The notes under the pieces are model-generated. The model had not been told where the DNA came from. It searched no databases and saw only the letters and a program-made list of their open reading frames with translations. The translations under genes were made by a program, and so were the position numbers. Positions 45,483 through 55,567 of a stretch of 64,000 nt of DNA are shown here, one piece after another. Positions within the stretch are counted from its first letter, which is position 1. Each line of letters starts with the position of its first letter. The stretch is from Sordaria brevicollis. Its lineage: Eukaryota; Ascomycota; Sordariomycetes; Sordariales; Sordariaceae. The stretch covers positions 5,332,001 through 5,396,000 of the forward strand of contig JAUTDP010000001.1 in NCBI GenBank assembly GCA_033439795.1, in the 5' to 3' direction.

Positions 45483-48113
45483 ATGGACGATCCATGGGGT
45501 TCGCCATGGGCCACAGCAGCAGATACACCAGCAGACCACGGGCATAGCTTGACGAGAAAGAAATCCGACCTCGAGCCTCCCAAGCGGGCCTTTCTCTCCA
45601 CCAGCAACTCGCCTCGATTACCAGCCGTCACGGCTCCTTCGCCATGGGCAGACAATGAAGATGGGTTCGGAGACTGGGCGGCCCGGGATGGGTTGGGAAT
45701 ACAGACAGCAGCAGCGACTGCTCAATCAGGTTGGACGGGTGGATGGCGGTCTCGGAGTCCAAGTCTTGCGGCACCGTCCCGAGACAACGGCTTCAGGTCA
45801 CGCAGTCCTAGTCTGGTTGCACCGTCGAGGGAGAACAGCTGGAGGTCTCGAAGTCCCAGTTTGATCGCACCATCACGAGATAACGGCTTCAGGTCCCGCA
45901 GTCCTAGTATTGCTGCATCGCTCCGAGACGAAGAGTTTGCCAAATCGAACCCGATCGCCTGGCCAGACAATATTGCGTCCTCGAATTCGCCCATCGCACC
46001 CGTGCTTCGACAGCCGTCCCCTGATCCTTGGGCCACCGAATACTCACACACACCGCATAACGATGGTAGTATCACTCCGCGCCTGGTACTCAACCTGCCC
46101 CAGTCCATTACCGAGGAAGAATACGATGTCGATAAAGGGAAAATACCCGAGCTGGACCCCGATTGGGCAGAAGTCGAGAAGGCTACACCCAAGATCCAGG
46201 CAACCGAGGGACAGAAAAAGGAGCCCACTGAGGCAAAGACGGAGAAAGAGGTGGAAGCTGTACAGAGCGACCCAATACGAGTTAGCGTGGAATCGGACCC
46301 CAACAGCCAGCCAACTCGCTCAATCTCGCCTTCTGGCGATGAGAACGATCATGGAGACGATAGCCAAGATTCGCCCATTACCTCTATCGACGACGAGACC
46401 CGCACAAGGCCACGCCTCAAACGAAAACCCTCAGGTATTGTGCAGGAACTGGTGGAAAAGTTTGATGGGATAGCAAAGGCCCGAATCCAGGATTCACCGG
46501 TAATACGACGCGCACAAAGCAAAAGCTCGCTGAGCCCTCACCATCAGGAGATTTTGGAGGAGGCGTCGGATTTTGGAGATTTTGAAGATGCCCAGGCGAA
46601 GGAACCACCAAAGTCAGAAACGCCGGAACGACCGTCAACGCCAAGAGAGGTTGAGAAGACTTCTTCGCAACAAGGATCGCCCCCTAGGACGTCCCCGCCG
46701 CAGTCAATGGGCAGTTATTCAGGCCACATGGACGAATTGGTAACAAAATTCGGGCCCTTGAATTTCGATATTGATTTGGCAAATGTAAACAAGTTATTCG
46801 ACACATCTACCAACACCAAGCCGTTGTTACCCTATGCCGGCGTCTCGGACTACATCATTACCGACAGCTTTAACAGCATCTCAGAGCGCAAGGCCTGGTA
46901 CCGCATATCTCGCTTTGGCTCGTCGCGCAAACACAACGCGGGAGATGACGAGAACTACAGAAGAGTGGCTTGGCCAACATCAACCGTATGCCAGGAGACG
47001 CTCAAGACTGTCCGTCGGTGGATGGAGGAAGATTCCATTGCGGGCCGTGTTTCTCTCGGCGGAGGCATTTCCAAGACGCAAAAGAACATGTTTGGATGGG
47101 ATTCTTCTGCGGAGCCAGTCACGCTTAATGCGATCTTTGGCAAGAAATCTGTGCCTTCCAGGCCGTCTTCGGTTCAACCGCTCGAACCACCAAGTGCATT
47201 CGGCCTTGTGGGTAACTCACCTTTGGGCAACACTACGGTCAACTCTCTGAAACACCAGTCACATCGACCGGCAAGCCTTGAGCTACCACCGGTTGCCACG
47301 TTCAGCTGGAGCAGCGACTCTCCAGCCTCAGCAGGACAACCTCCAATGACGGCGCCCCTACCCTTGACACCTTCTCAACCAGCCCCAGGTCCCCTCAAAG
47401 TAACCCCCATGGACCTCGGGCTGTCTTCCATTAGCGCAACGGCAGCTGCCGAAAACGACGACGATGACTGGGGTGAGATGGTGTCCTCGCCATCCGTGAT
47501 GAAATCCACCATGGGCAGTTTCCCGGATTTCAGCGCTCCAGTGTCAACTTCGACTCCAACTCTTGGCCGTACCCCAGAGCTCCCAATGACCGAATCCATG
47601 GTCCAGGCGGACACGGCCCTGGTCTCGGCCACGCCCACATCTCACGCAGGAACTAACACTACCGTTCCAGTTACATCTTCGTCGGCGGACCCTTGGGCAT
47701 CAGCGGACTTTTCCTTTTTCGAGTCCCCTTCCCGACAGCAGACTGGTCCCGCGAAACCCTCAGGACCGCCAAGCCGGCCATCTTCCATGATCGCCGCCTC
47801 TTTCACGCCAACGGCACCTGGCTCCTCCGCACAGTCGTTCGACTTGTCGCGGGTGACAACTCCCATCTCGTCCGCCTCATCAGTCATTGCGCCCTACTCT
47901 TCCATGACTCGAAATAGCAGTCCCATTGCCGCCAAGGGGACCACTTCATCGGCGATATCGTCACCCATTGCCCGTCAAATGACGCCTACACGCCAAATGA
48001 CACCGACGCAGCCAGCCAGCTATCAACAACAACAAAGTCCGCCGGTAGAGGATGAAGCTACCGTCAGCTCGATCATTGGTGGCCTACCAGACCTTTCTTA
48101 CATGCTGCGTTGA
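45483..48113 (+). CDS. Large disordered protein with acidic Trp/Phe motifs and 16-aa repeats, possibly a clathrin-adaptor accessory
   Basis: One exon, 876 aa, mostly Ser/Pro/Thr-rich. It starts MDDPWGSPWATA and has repeated acidic-aromatic motifs (DGFGDWAA, DFGDFEDAQ, DDDWGEMV, WASADFSFFE) of the kind that bind adaptor ear domains. A 16-residue repeat RSRSPSL(x)APSR(D/E)N(GF/SW) occurs four times at about residues 89-152. The only region that looks folded is around 420-560 (LNFDIDLANVNKLF, ERKAWYRISRFGSSRK, RVAWPTSTVCQETLKTVRRWMEED). The C-terminus IIGGLPDLSYMLR is short and hydrophobic, as a conserved tail would be. The architecture recalls yeast Laa2-type AP-1 accessory proteins. That is an inference, not a match. 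Confidence 0.75.
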   Translation: MDDPWGSPWATAADTPADHGHSLTRKKSDLEPPKRAFLSTSNSPRLPAVTAPSPWADNEDGFGDWAARDGLGIQTAAATAQSGWTGGWRSRSPSLAAPSRDNGFRSRSPSLVAPSRENSWRSRSPSLIAPSRDNGFRSRSPSIAASLRDEEFAKSNPIAWPDNIASSNSPIAPVLRQPSPDPWATEYSHTPHNDGSITPRLVLNLPQSITEEEYDVDKGKIPELDPDWAEVEKATPKIQATEGQKKEPTEAKTEKEVEAVQSDPIRVSVESDPNSQPTRSISPSGDENDHGDDSQDSPITSIDDETRTRPRLKRKPSGIVQELVEKFDGIAKARIQDSPVIRRAQSKSSLSPHHQEILEEASDFGDFEDAQAKEPPKSETPERPSTPREVEKTSSQQGSPPRTSPPQSMGSYSGHMDELVTKFGPLNFDIDLANVNKLFDTSTNTKPLLPYAGVSDYIITDSFNSISERKAWYRISRFGSSRKHNAGDDENYRRVAWPTSTVCQETLKTVRRWMEEDSIAGRVSLGGGISKTQKNMFGWDSSAEPVTLNAIFGKKSVPSRPSSVQPLEPPSAFGLVGNSPLGNTTVNSLKHQSHRPASLELPPVATFSWSSDSPASAGQPPMTAPLPLTPSQPAPGPLKVTPMDLGLSSISATAAAENDDDDWGEMVSSPSVMKSTMGSFPDFSAPVSTSTPTLGRTPELPMTESMVQADTALVSATPTSHAGTNTTVPVTSSSADPWASADFSFFESPSRQQTGPAKPSGPPSRPSSMIAASFTPTAPGSSAQSFDLSRVTTPISSASSVIAPYSSMTRNSSPIAAKGTTSSAISSPIARQMTPTRQMTPTQPASYQQQQSPPVEDEATVSSIIGGLPDLSYMLR
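45747..45938 (+). repeat. Four tandem 48-bp coding repeats
   Basis: Each 48-bp unit encodes RSRSPSL-x-A-(P/S)-(S/L)-R and then four variable residues. The third unit is closest to the first and the second differs (ENSW), so the block looks like duplication of pairs of units. It lies wholly inside the disordered part of the surrounding gene. Confidence 0.85.
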
Positions 48114-50248
48114 TGGACCGGGACTCAGCTACTGTCCCGCCAGACGATATAAACCAACCGCCCCCAGTTCTGGTCAATGCTGGGCGGTTTGTCTAATACT
48201 CACACTGTAATTTGATCGTCCAAGACGATTTCCAGCCATTCTCCCAAGCATGCATGGCGCTGGCGTTATGGGGCGGGAGATGACGTTACAACCTGTAATG
48301 GAGAGTTGTGCTTTATTGTACAGAAACAATGACATATTCTTTTTGGGTCTGGGGTTGTCAAACTGAACCCCCTTGACCTTTTGTATACAACTTTTGTGTA
48401 TTGCATTGGGATCGGTGTCGGTGTCGTATTTCTATCTGTGTCTTTGTGCGTAGCACTGGAGGTGTTTTCATGAGCTTGATATTTCAATGGCAAGGTGGGC
48501 CGCTGAAGTCTGATATCACCGTGCTTGAGATCTTTAGACCCAACCCATTGGTAAGTTGGGGTTGCAACCGATGGACAACGGCCGCTGATGCCGGGAGCAC
48601 CTAGCTCGGGATACATGAACGGCTGTTTCCCTGTGGAACAGAAGACGTCTGTGATGTCGCTCGTGGCATATGCATCTCCTCGGGCGGCGATCTTGCTACT
48701 GAAGAATCGCGCTTCGTACAGGAGCGGTAACTCGAGAGATGGGCGCTAGACGTGACACTCGTCCAATATCTCAAGTATGCGTTGCGGCATACGCCGTACA
48801 ATGTGCCACAACATATCCTATCGCAGACCTGAGACCTCACCAGTTGCCTGCCGCCGCCCTGTATTTCAACATCCGTCAACCACATCCGAGAGAAGTGTAA
48901 AACGGGAGGCGAAGCCCGGCCACCGCTCCATATCAATTACCTTATACTACATCACATTTTTCTTCTCTCGCGACAATCCATGCGTCTCGGAATCGCGAAG
49001 AAGCCGAAACCGTTTATCACAAGGCATATGGCAAGACATGATATGCGTGGCAGGGTATTGGCAAGCTGTCAAAGGAGCTGTCAAGCGTCAGAGCGGCCGA
49101 GGAAAACAGCCATCTCATCTCATAAGCCATGATCATCCCAGCACTGTCCCACCGACTTTCGTCTCCCCACAAATAAACTTGTTGCCGCGATCCACTGCCG
49201 GTTCGGAAATTGGGGTTCGATGGAGCACGGCAGTCCCCGCACCGCATCGTCGGCTCGTGGGGAACTAGGGCCTCTCGGACGGCGTGCCGTGGTGCTCGGC
49301 CGGCTTGGCCACGTCCTTGGACCGCCCCCAACTTGCCCAAGACCCCAACGCCCCAATTGCGCCCCCTGATTTCTTGAAAAAAGAGGTCCATTACCCCAAA
49401 ATACCGCCCAGCCAACCCGGTCAAAAGCTAAAGAAATCGGGTGGGGTTACCGAACGGTATCAGACACCGGGCCATGGACGGGCAAGGACGGGCGGCGGTT
49501 GATCAACCGCGGAGTTTGGGCGGTACACTACGTAGCGTCATTGATGGGGACGGCTCAGATGCCAAACCGAAAGGGCCGAATAATGAGTTTGTCTCCATCA
49601 TACTGTAGAGGTATGCCATTACGAAAGTCAATTTTGCCTTGTCTTTTTGGTGTCTCTTTCTCTGTTACCTACTAGCAACAAGCAAGCGAGTGCCAACATT
49701 CAGTAACCGTGCTTGGCTCTGTACCCCGCGAAAAGATTTCCATGGCCCGAACGGTTCCACCGAGTTTAATGTATCACTAAGCACTTACACCATACCCTGA
49801 CGACCGAGCCATGTCCGTACTTGTAAGAAGAGGATGGTGGAGAGCGGTCCGGGCGGCGGTTGTTCACTCCAAAAGTTAGGCGCGAGTCAACGCGGGGTTC
49901 ACAGCTCCAAGTCTCCAACCAGGCAGGAGAGGAGGCAATCACATTGGCAAACATGAAGCAGAGGAGGGCAATGCGACGTGAAACTGGTCGGGATGCAGCG
50001 AGATCCCCAAGACGCACCCAGTTTGGTGATCGTCCTAGGCCAACCCTGGACCAGCTAGCGTCATATCCCTGTTGGCATCAAAGCCCTCCGCAGCCTCCAG
50101 AATTCAACAAGAGCACATGCCTGGATACTGTATTTATAGACATATCAACTTCAGCCCAGTTTCCTTCTCAACTTTTCTTTCACTCCCTCGACCTGCTCTC
50201 CTTGACTCGTCCAGAACTAAGCTGCTCAAGTCATCGAGGTTTTGAAAG
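48114..50248. other. Intergenic, no gene recognised
   Basis: This 2.1-kb region holds the 3' flank of the repeat-bearing gene and the promoter of the P450 gene. GC-rich, C-rich blocks around 49,300-49,350 and many short frames are seen. A pyrimidine-rich leader with repeated CTTTCTTTCAC-like motifs precedes the ATG (50,160-50,215). Confidence 0.45.
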
Positions 50249-51846
50249 ATGGCCATCGTCACCCTCCTTGCGTCTCCGTACGCACCCGTCGTCCTCTTGG
50301 TCGGCGTTGTCCTTTACTATCTTGTCCCCTACTTTGTCACATATAGCGCCTTGCGCAAGATCCCATCTCCCTTCCCCGCCCAGTTCACAGATCTCTGGCT
50401 GCTGTCAGTAGTCCGGAGAGGTAACAGATACGAGAGGGTCGACGAGCTTCACAAGAAGCTTGGTCCTGTTGTCCGCATCCAGCCCAACCACGTCAGTATC
50501 TGCGATGACGCTGCCATCCCTACCATCTACGGCCACGGAAACGGTTTCCTCAAGTCGTAAGTTGCCTACCTTGATACTCCCAACACCCTGTTACTTCATG
50601 CTAACATGGAACCCACAGTGACTTCTACGATGCCTTTGTGAGCATTCGCCGTGGTCTCTTCAACACTCGCGACCGTGCTGAGCACACCCGCAAGCGCAAG
50701 ATTGTCTCCCACACCTTCTCTGCCAAGTCTGTCCTCCAGTTCGAGCCCTACATGCACTCCAACCTCGAGCTCTTCGTCAAACAGTGGGACAACATGATCA
50801 AGAACTCCAAGAACGCCGACAAGTCCGCCGTTCTCGACTGCCTCGACTGGTTCAACTTCCTCGCTTTCGACGTCATCGGCGATCTTGCCTTCGGCCAGCC
50901 CTTCGGCATGCTTTCCTCCGGCGCCGACATGACCGAGATCCGTTCCTCCCCCGACGCTCCCCCCATCTACGCGCCCGCCATCGAGATTCTCAACCGCCGC
51001 GGTGAAGTCTCCGCCACCATCGGCATCCACCCCGCCATCAAGCCCTTCGCCAAGTACCTCCCCGACTCCTTCTTCACCAAGGGCCTCACCGCCGTCGAGA
51101 ACCTCGCCGGCATCGCCATCGCCTGCGTCAAGTCCCGCCTCGACAACCCTCCCCCCGAGACCCGCAAGGACCTTCTCCAGCGTCTGATGGAAGGCCGCGA
51201 CGAAAAGGGCCAGCCTCTCGGCCGCGAAGAACTCACCGCCGAGGCTTTGACCCAACTGATCGCCGGCTCCGACACCACCTCCAACTCGTCCTGCGCCCTG
51301 CTCTTCCACGTCGTCCGCAACCCGCGCGTCATGCAAAAGCTCCAAGCCGAGCTGGACGCCAACATCCCCGCCGAAGTCGACGTGCCCACCTACGACATGG
51401 TCAAGGACCTGCCCTACCTCCAGTCCGTCATCAACGAAGCCCTCCGCTACCACTCCACCTCCGGCATCGGTCTCCCGCGCCAGATCCCCCATGACGCCGC
51501 CCAGGGCGTGCACATCCAGGGATACTACTTCCCTCCCGGCACCGTTCTTTCCGTCCCTACCTACAGCATTCACCACAGCAAGGAGATTTGGGGTCCCGAT
51601 GCGGATGAGTTCAAGCCCGAGAGGTGGGAGAAGTTGACTCCTCGCCAGAAGAACGCGTTTATTCCCTTCAGCCATGGTCCCCGCGCTTGTGTAGGAAGGA
51701 ATGTGGCGGAGATGGAGATGAAGCTGATTGTGGCGACTTGGGCGAGGAGGTATGAGGTTAAGCTTTTGCAGGATAAGTTGGAGACGAGGGAGGGTTTCCT
51801 GAGGAAGCCGCTTGGGTTGGAGGTTGCGTTGAAGTTGAGGAAGTAA
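50249..51846 (+). CDS. Cytochrome P450, CYP53-type benzoate 4-monooxygenase
   Basis: Exons 50249-50556 and 50619-51846 (62-nt intron, GTAAGT donor, CCCACAG acceptor) encode 511 aa. An N-terminal membrane anchor (APVVLLVGVVLYYLVPYFVTY) places it in the ER membrane. P450 landmarks are complete: I-helix LIAGSDTTSN, the ExxR in NEALRYHS, the PERW motif, and heme loop FSHGPRACVGRN with Cys460. Overall segments such as FLKSDFYDAFVSIRRGLFNTRDRAEHTRKRKI and RYHSTSGIGLPRQIP are those of benzoate para-hydroxylases (CYP53, bphA), which start benzoate breakdown through 4-hydroxybenzoate to the beta-ketoadipate route. The exon is strongly C-biased at third positions, suggesting high expression when induced. 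Substrate assignment is by family resemblance. Confidence 0.9.
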
Positions 51847-52396
51847 AGTGGTGGGTGGTGGTGAGTTGTTTGAGAGTGATGAGGGGGGTTGGTTGCAGTG
51901 GAAACCGTTTGGTTGTTGTGGTTGCATAAACGGTTATTAGGGTGATAACGTGCATGCGGAAGCGGAAGGATTGATTACCTTACATATGATGATGACGATG
52001 CATTGTAGCGGAAGGAGTATGATGTTGGTGTATGTACATGCAGAAGTTTTGGAGTTTTGTAACAATATCGATAGCATGAAAGCAACTTGTTTTTACTCAA
52101 CTTGCCTGTTCTCCCCAAGTTTTGACTTTTAATATGCAACCGTCAAATTTCAATTCTTGTATTTTGTTCGTCTTTGAAAGAAACGAGACAACTCGCATCC
52201 TTACTTACCTAAATCGCTGGAGGCCAACCTTTGTGTAAAGTGTATTTATGAGAACCAAGCATACGACTCGCACTAAACTAAGACTTGGAACAAAAGTCAC
52301 AAAAAAAACAAATAAAGAGTGTCTGGAGAGGAAAACTGTAAAAGAGAAAACGAACAGGACAAAATATTCAAAAAGAGAACTTTGAATGAGGGATTT
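51847..52396. other. 3' flank of the P450 gene and downstream side of the tRNA
   Basis: No gene. An A-run at 52,371-52,375 (T5 on the minus strand), 22 bp beyond the tRNA 3' end, is the likely RNA polymerase III terminator. Confidence 0.5.
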
Positions 52397-52468
52397 TGCC
52401 CACAGCCAGAATCGAACTGACGACCTCATCATTACTAGTGATGCGCTCTACCACTGAGCCATGCGGGC
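52397..52468 (-). tRNA. tRNA-Thr (anticodon AGU)
   Basis: The minus strand folds into a complete 72-nt cloverleaf. The 7-bp acceptor stem is GCCCGCA/TGTGGGC with one G-T pair. The D arm is GCTC-AGTGGTA-GAGC. The anticodon stem CATCA/TGATG closes the loop CTAGTAA with anticodon AGT. The variable loop is AGGTC, and the T arm GTCAG/CTGGC has loop TTCGATT. The discriminator base is A. There is no intron. The internal A and B boxes are normal, and a T5 tract on the transcribed strand follows. Confidence 0.97.
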
Positions 52469-52703
52469 TTTGTTATTGGATGTTTGAAGTGCCAAGATCG
52501 TGTGATTATCAATCAATAGCCCAGCGCCTTTGCCAATGCACGTATTGTCTTCCTCAATTCCCTCGAACAACTTTCCATCTACCATACCATCCATCAAGAT
52601 ATATATCACCCATCGGGCAGCTTGATAACATCCATAGATAGGTGTGACAAAAAGTAGACGTCCATTAACAACTCTTTTCTAGCCAAATCTCTCAACACCA
52701 AAA

Positions 52704-53150
52704 TCAGAGTTTGGAACTTGCCCTCCCCCTCCCCACAGGCCCATTCTCCTCCTCCCTCACTCCCCTCGCATCACCAACCACCTGCTCCCTCTCCAAACTA
52801 CTCGGATCTCCCTCCAACGGGACTCTCTTCCCCGAAGGCGTCCTTGGCGCATTATCCTTCTTCTTTCCCCCACTGGACCCACCAGCGGGATCATTCCTCG
52901 GGCTACCATACGCCTTCGTCCTGTTTTCCCTCGTCGCTGTCTTGTTGGATGGACCCGCCGAGGAACGAGAGGACCTGGAAGAGGCAGGCTTCTCGGCGCC
53001 TTCGGGCGTGTATTCAAGGCCTGGAGGAGTGTCGGTGTTGGTTTCGGATTTCATGGAGATGGGATCGCCGAGTTGGGATGGGTTGGCGTTGGGGCCGTTG
53101 AGCTTTTCGGCTGCTACTTGGCGGAGGGGCTTTTTGTTTTGGGAAGGCAT
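52704..53150 (-). CDS. Small disordered hypothetical protein
   Basis: A single-exon 148-aa frame starting MPSQNKKPLRQVAAEKLNG. The composition is polar throughout (Ser, Gly, Lys, Arg, Glu, Pro) with no hydrophobic core, membrane span or signal peptide. The N-terminal 40 residues, with NPSQLGDPISMKSET, look more conserved than the rest and recall small ascomycete proteins with a LGDP(I/V)SxK motif, though that is from memory. The remainder contains a run of Ser/Arg and Lys stretches. A plus-strand frame across the same bases is a shadow. The gene could be real and short, or the 5' exon of something longer. Confidence 0.55.
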   Translation of the reverse strand: MPSQNKKPLRQVAAEKLNGPNANPSQLGDPISMKSETNTDTPPGLEYTPEGAEKPASSRSSRSSAGPSNKTATRENRTKAYGSPRNDPAGGSSGGKKKDNAPRTPSGKRVPLEGDPSSLEREQVVGDARGVREEENGPVGRGRASSKL

Positions 53151-54424
53151 GGTGGTAGATGGAAGAGTAGTTGAGTGGTGGTTCAGGGTGATTTGTGTTT
53201 GTTGGAGGGTTTTGATGGGTTGCTTTGTTGTGATGATTTGCAGTTGCTGTCGTTCTCAATGATCCCTCAAAGCGCTGATTTGGCCGTGATGAAGAATGAT
53301 AATGTGGAAACTGAGATGAGAAAGCAGGTGAACTGAGTCTGTTTTTGTAGCTTTCAATTCAACCACTTCGCCATTGTCAGCCGAGGTCAGTTTTTGTTTT
53401 CTGAGAGCAACGATTGTGTCATGGCCGTCATTCCGACCTGTAACACCCGTAAATGTATGACGTTGTTGATACGAAATGTTCGCGCGATCTCGACCCTGCC
53501 GATCTGTCGGGTTCATCGCATGCGGATCGCGCCGGGATGGTGAACGCGGGGCCCCGGCTCCGAATCTGAAGATCCGGCAACTTGCCGTTTCATCGGATTG
53601 TGCCGTGATCTTCTCTGTTGTCGGGGTCAATATCAGCTGTGCTCATAAGTGAAGCCGAGGTTCATTACGGACGACCTTCATGCGCTCGTAGACAGTACGT
53701 AGTACTCAGATGGGTGGCTACGCCCAAGAACTAGCGGCGAGAAAGCCATTAAGTTCGATTCGTCTCCGAGCAAGATTATCTTGAGGCGATACAATGGCTC
53801 CCGCGCTGGCCATCCCTCGGGGGATGATGGCTCCTCTTAACCCATCTGTGGTTCTCCGAATATAAGGACTGTTACGCGTGTTAGCATGCAGAAGGATCAT
53901 CGAAGTTGGAGAGATGCCGATGGGACGGCAAGTTTTGATAATGTATCCATAGGGATGTAGTCCATGCTTGAATGCTGTATAAATGAAGAGCGATGTTACT
54001 GGAAGATCTTTTGAGGGACGAAAGATAAGTCCTTTGAGCTACGACGGTCCCGTACGTACCTAATGAGAATGAGTTAAAGGGGAAGTGAATGAGATGACCT
54101 ATCTTGAGCCACGGCGGAACTGCCCAGAACAAATACGAAAGTGGAAGCCTGGCGACCTACTTTAGCGCTCCCGGCCCGGCCCGGCCAGCGCTGTAGGCCG
54201 GGTGTTGATAGCGCATGAAATCGGCGACCGGGGCTGGCTGTGCAAACTGCAAATGTGGAAGCCACTGCAGAAGGCGGGGTTGGGCTTCCGTGAGTTTGAT
54301 TCTCTCAAACTCCAACTGTTCACCATCACCACCTCGCTCACTCCCAAATATCGTCGTCTCTTGTTAGTCTGATAGTAAATGAGACTTAGACACCTAAGCC
54401 TTTTCCAATCAAGTTCTGGCTCAA
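53151..54424. other. Intergenic, no gene recognised
   Basis: Promoter of the small disordered-protein gene and 3' flank of the GFA gene. The short frames have no recognisable motif. Confidence 0.45.
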
Positions 54425-55567
54425 TCAGTTCTCCGCGAGGACATAACCCGCAGTTCCCACATCACTTCTGACCACCCGCCGCACGTACATCTCTTCCCAA
54501 TCCACCATCTCAAGCGTCCGCAAGTTCAAGGGCTGAAGGCTGAGGTTCGCGTCTACCATCTTCTTCATCTGCTCATATCGCTCGGGGTTTTGCTCCTTGA
54601 GTCGGCCCAGCATTTCTTCAAGACCCGGAGGCCCGTCGACAGTCATGAAAACCATGACGCCACAACTTGAACAATGTCGAATGCCGTTTCCCTTACTGTT
54701 ATACCTGTACTCAAAGGTCTGGTTGTATGCTTCCTCTGGGATACGAACATACTCCTTAGTTGGGTAGATCCCAACGTAAGCATCCTGAAGTCAGGTTAGC
54801 GACTGGCAAAGACTGGGTACCGACAAAGATGCTTCATACTCTCACACATGAACTGCAGTTATCCTCTTTGACTTCCCAAGCTTGTTCGTGCCTCAGAAGC
54901 TCAACTTGGACCTTCCGACAGAAGCAGCTACCATTGTACAGAACATCAGATGAACGCAAAGACAATGGTTCATGGGGCAGTTCCTCTTTGATGTTAATCG
55001 TCTTCACAACCGAGCTGTGGGGCTGTGGTTAGCGAATGTTGATATTTGCTGACTGCATCATAGGAAGAAGTGTCTTCATACTCAAGAAAGAAAATATCAA
55101 CACCCTGAATAGCTCGTAAATTTACCAGCGGTCGATCTTTCAGAGGCCCAAAGAAGTGCGTGGCCGTCATTCCGGTACCACAGTTGCCACAGAACTTCAC
55201 AGATTTTGAATGTCAGCAAACGAGCATTCTTGTTCATTCAACACGACCTGGAGGGCTTTCGGGTACTCACCTCATTGTTCATCACCGGGGAACTATTTTT
55301 GATCAATTCCCCATCATTTTGCGTCCAGATCAGTTCGCCCTCTGAGGGCGTCGACTCCCGGACAGGAAGCCAGATGTACCCCTTCAGGAAGCACAGCCTG
55401 CAGGAGCACTTCACAGCTTCGTCCTGCAGCTTCCGGTCAACGGGGAGCTTATACTCAAAGCGATGTCTGCCACAGTGACAATTGCCTTTGAGGACTGCAT
55501 GGCGTTTGTCTGCGCTCATCTCCGTCGGCGGTGCAGATGTCAGGTTTTCGGGCCCAGAGCTCGCCAT
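54425..55567 (-). CDS. Tandem GFA (Mss4-like) zinc-binding domain protein
   Basis: Two copies of the glutathione-dependent formaldehyde-activating (GFA) fold are read in order. Copy 1: GNCHCGRHRFEY, CSCRLCFLKGY, then FCGNCGTGM. Copy 2: NGSCFCRKVQVELL, NCSSCDAYVGIYP, then RHCSSCGVMVFM. Each has the three Cys pairs that bind zinc. Exons: 55567-55271, then from 55194, one to about 54846, and the last 54784-54425. The first intron has a GTGAGT donor and a GAAG acceptor. The third has GTGAGA and TTCAG. The junction between exons 2 and 3 (about 54,990-55,080) is not settled, since the read-through frame stops at 54994. GFA proteins include formaldehyde-glutathione adduct and other thiol-adduct enzymes, but many have unknown roles. 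Confidence 0.82.

Noticed and set aside
50596..51927. 443-codon open frame on the minus strand
   Set aside because: It is antisense to the second P450 exon. Gly/Val/Glu-rich composition is the mirror of a C-ending codon bias, and no domain is seen.
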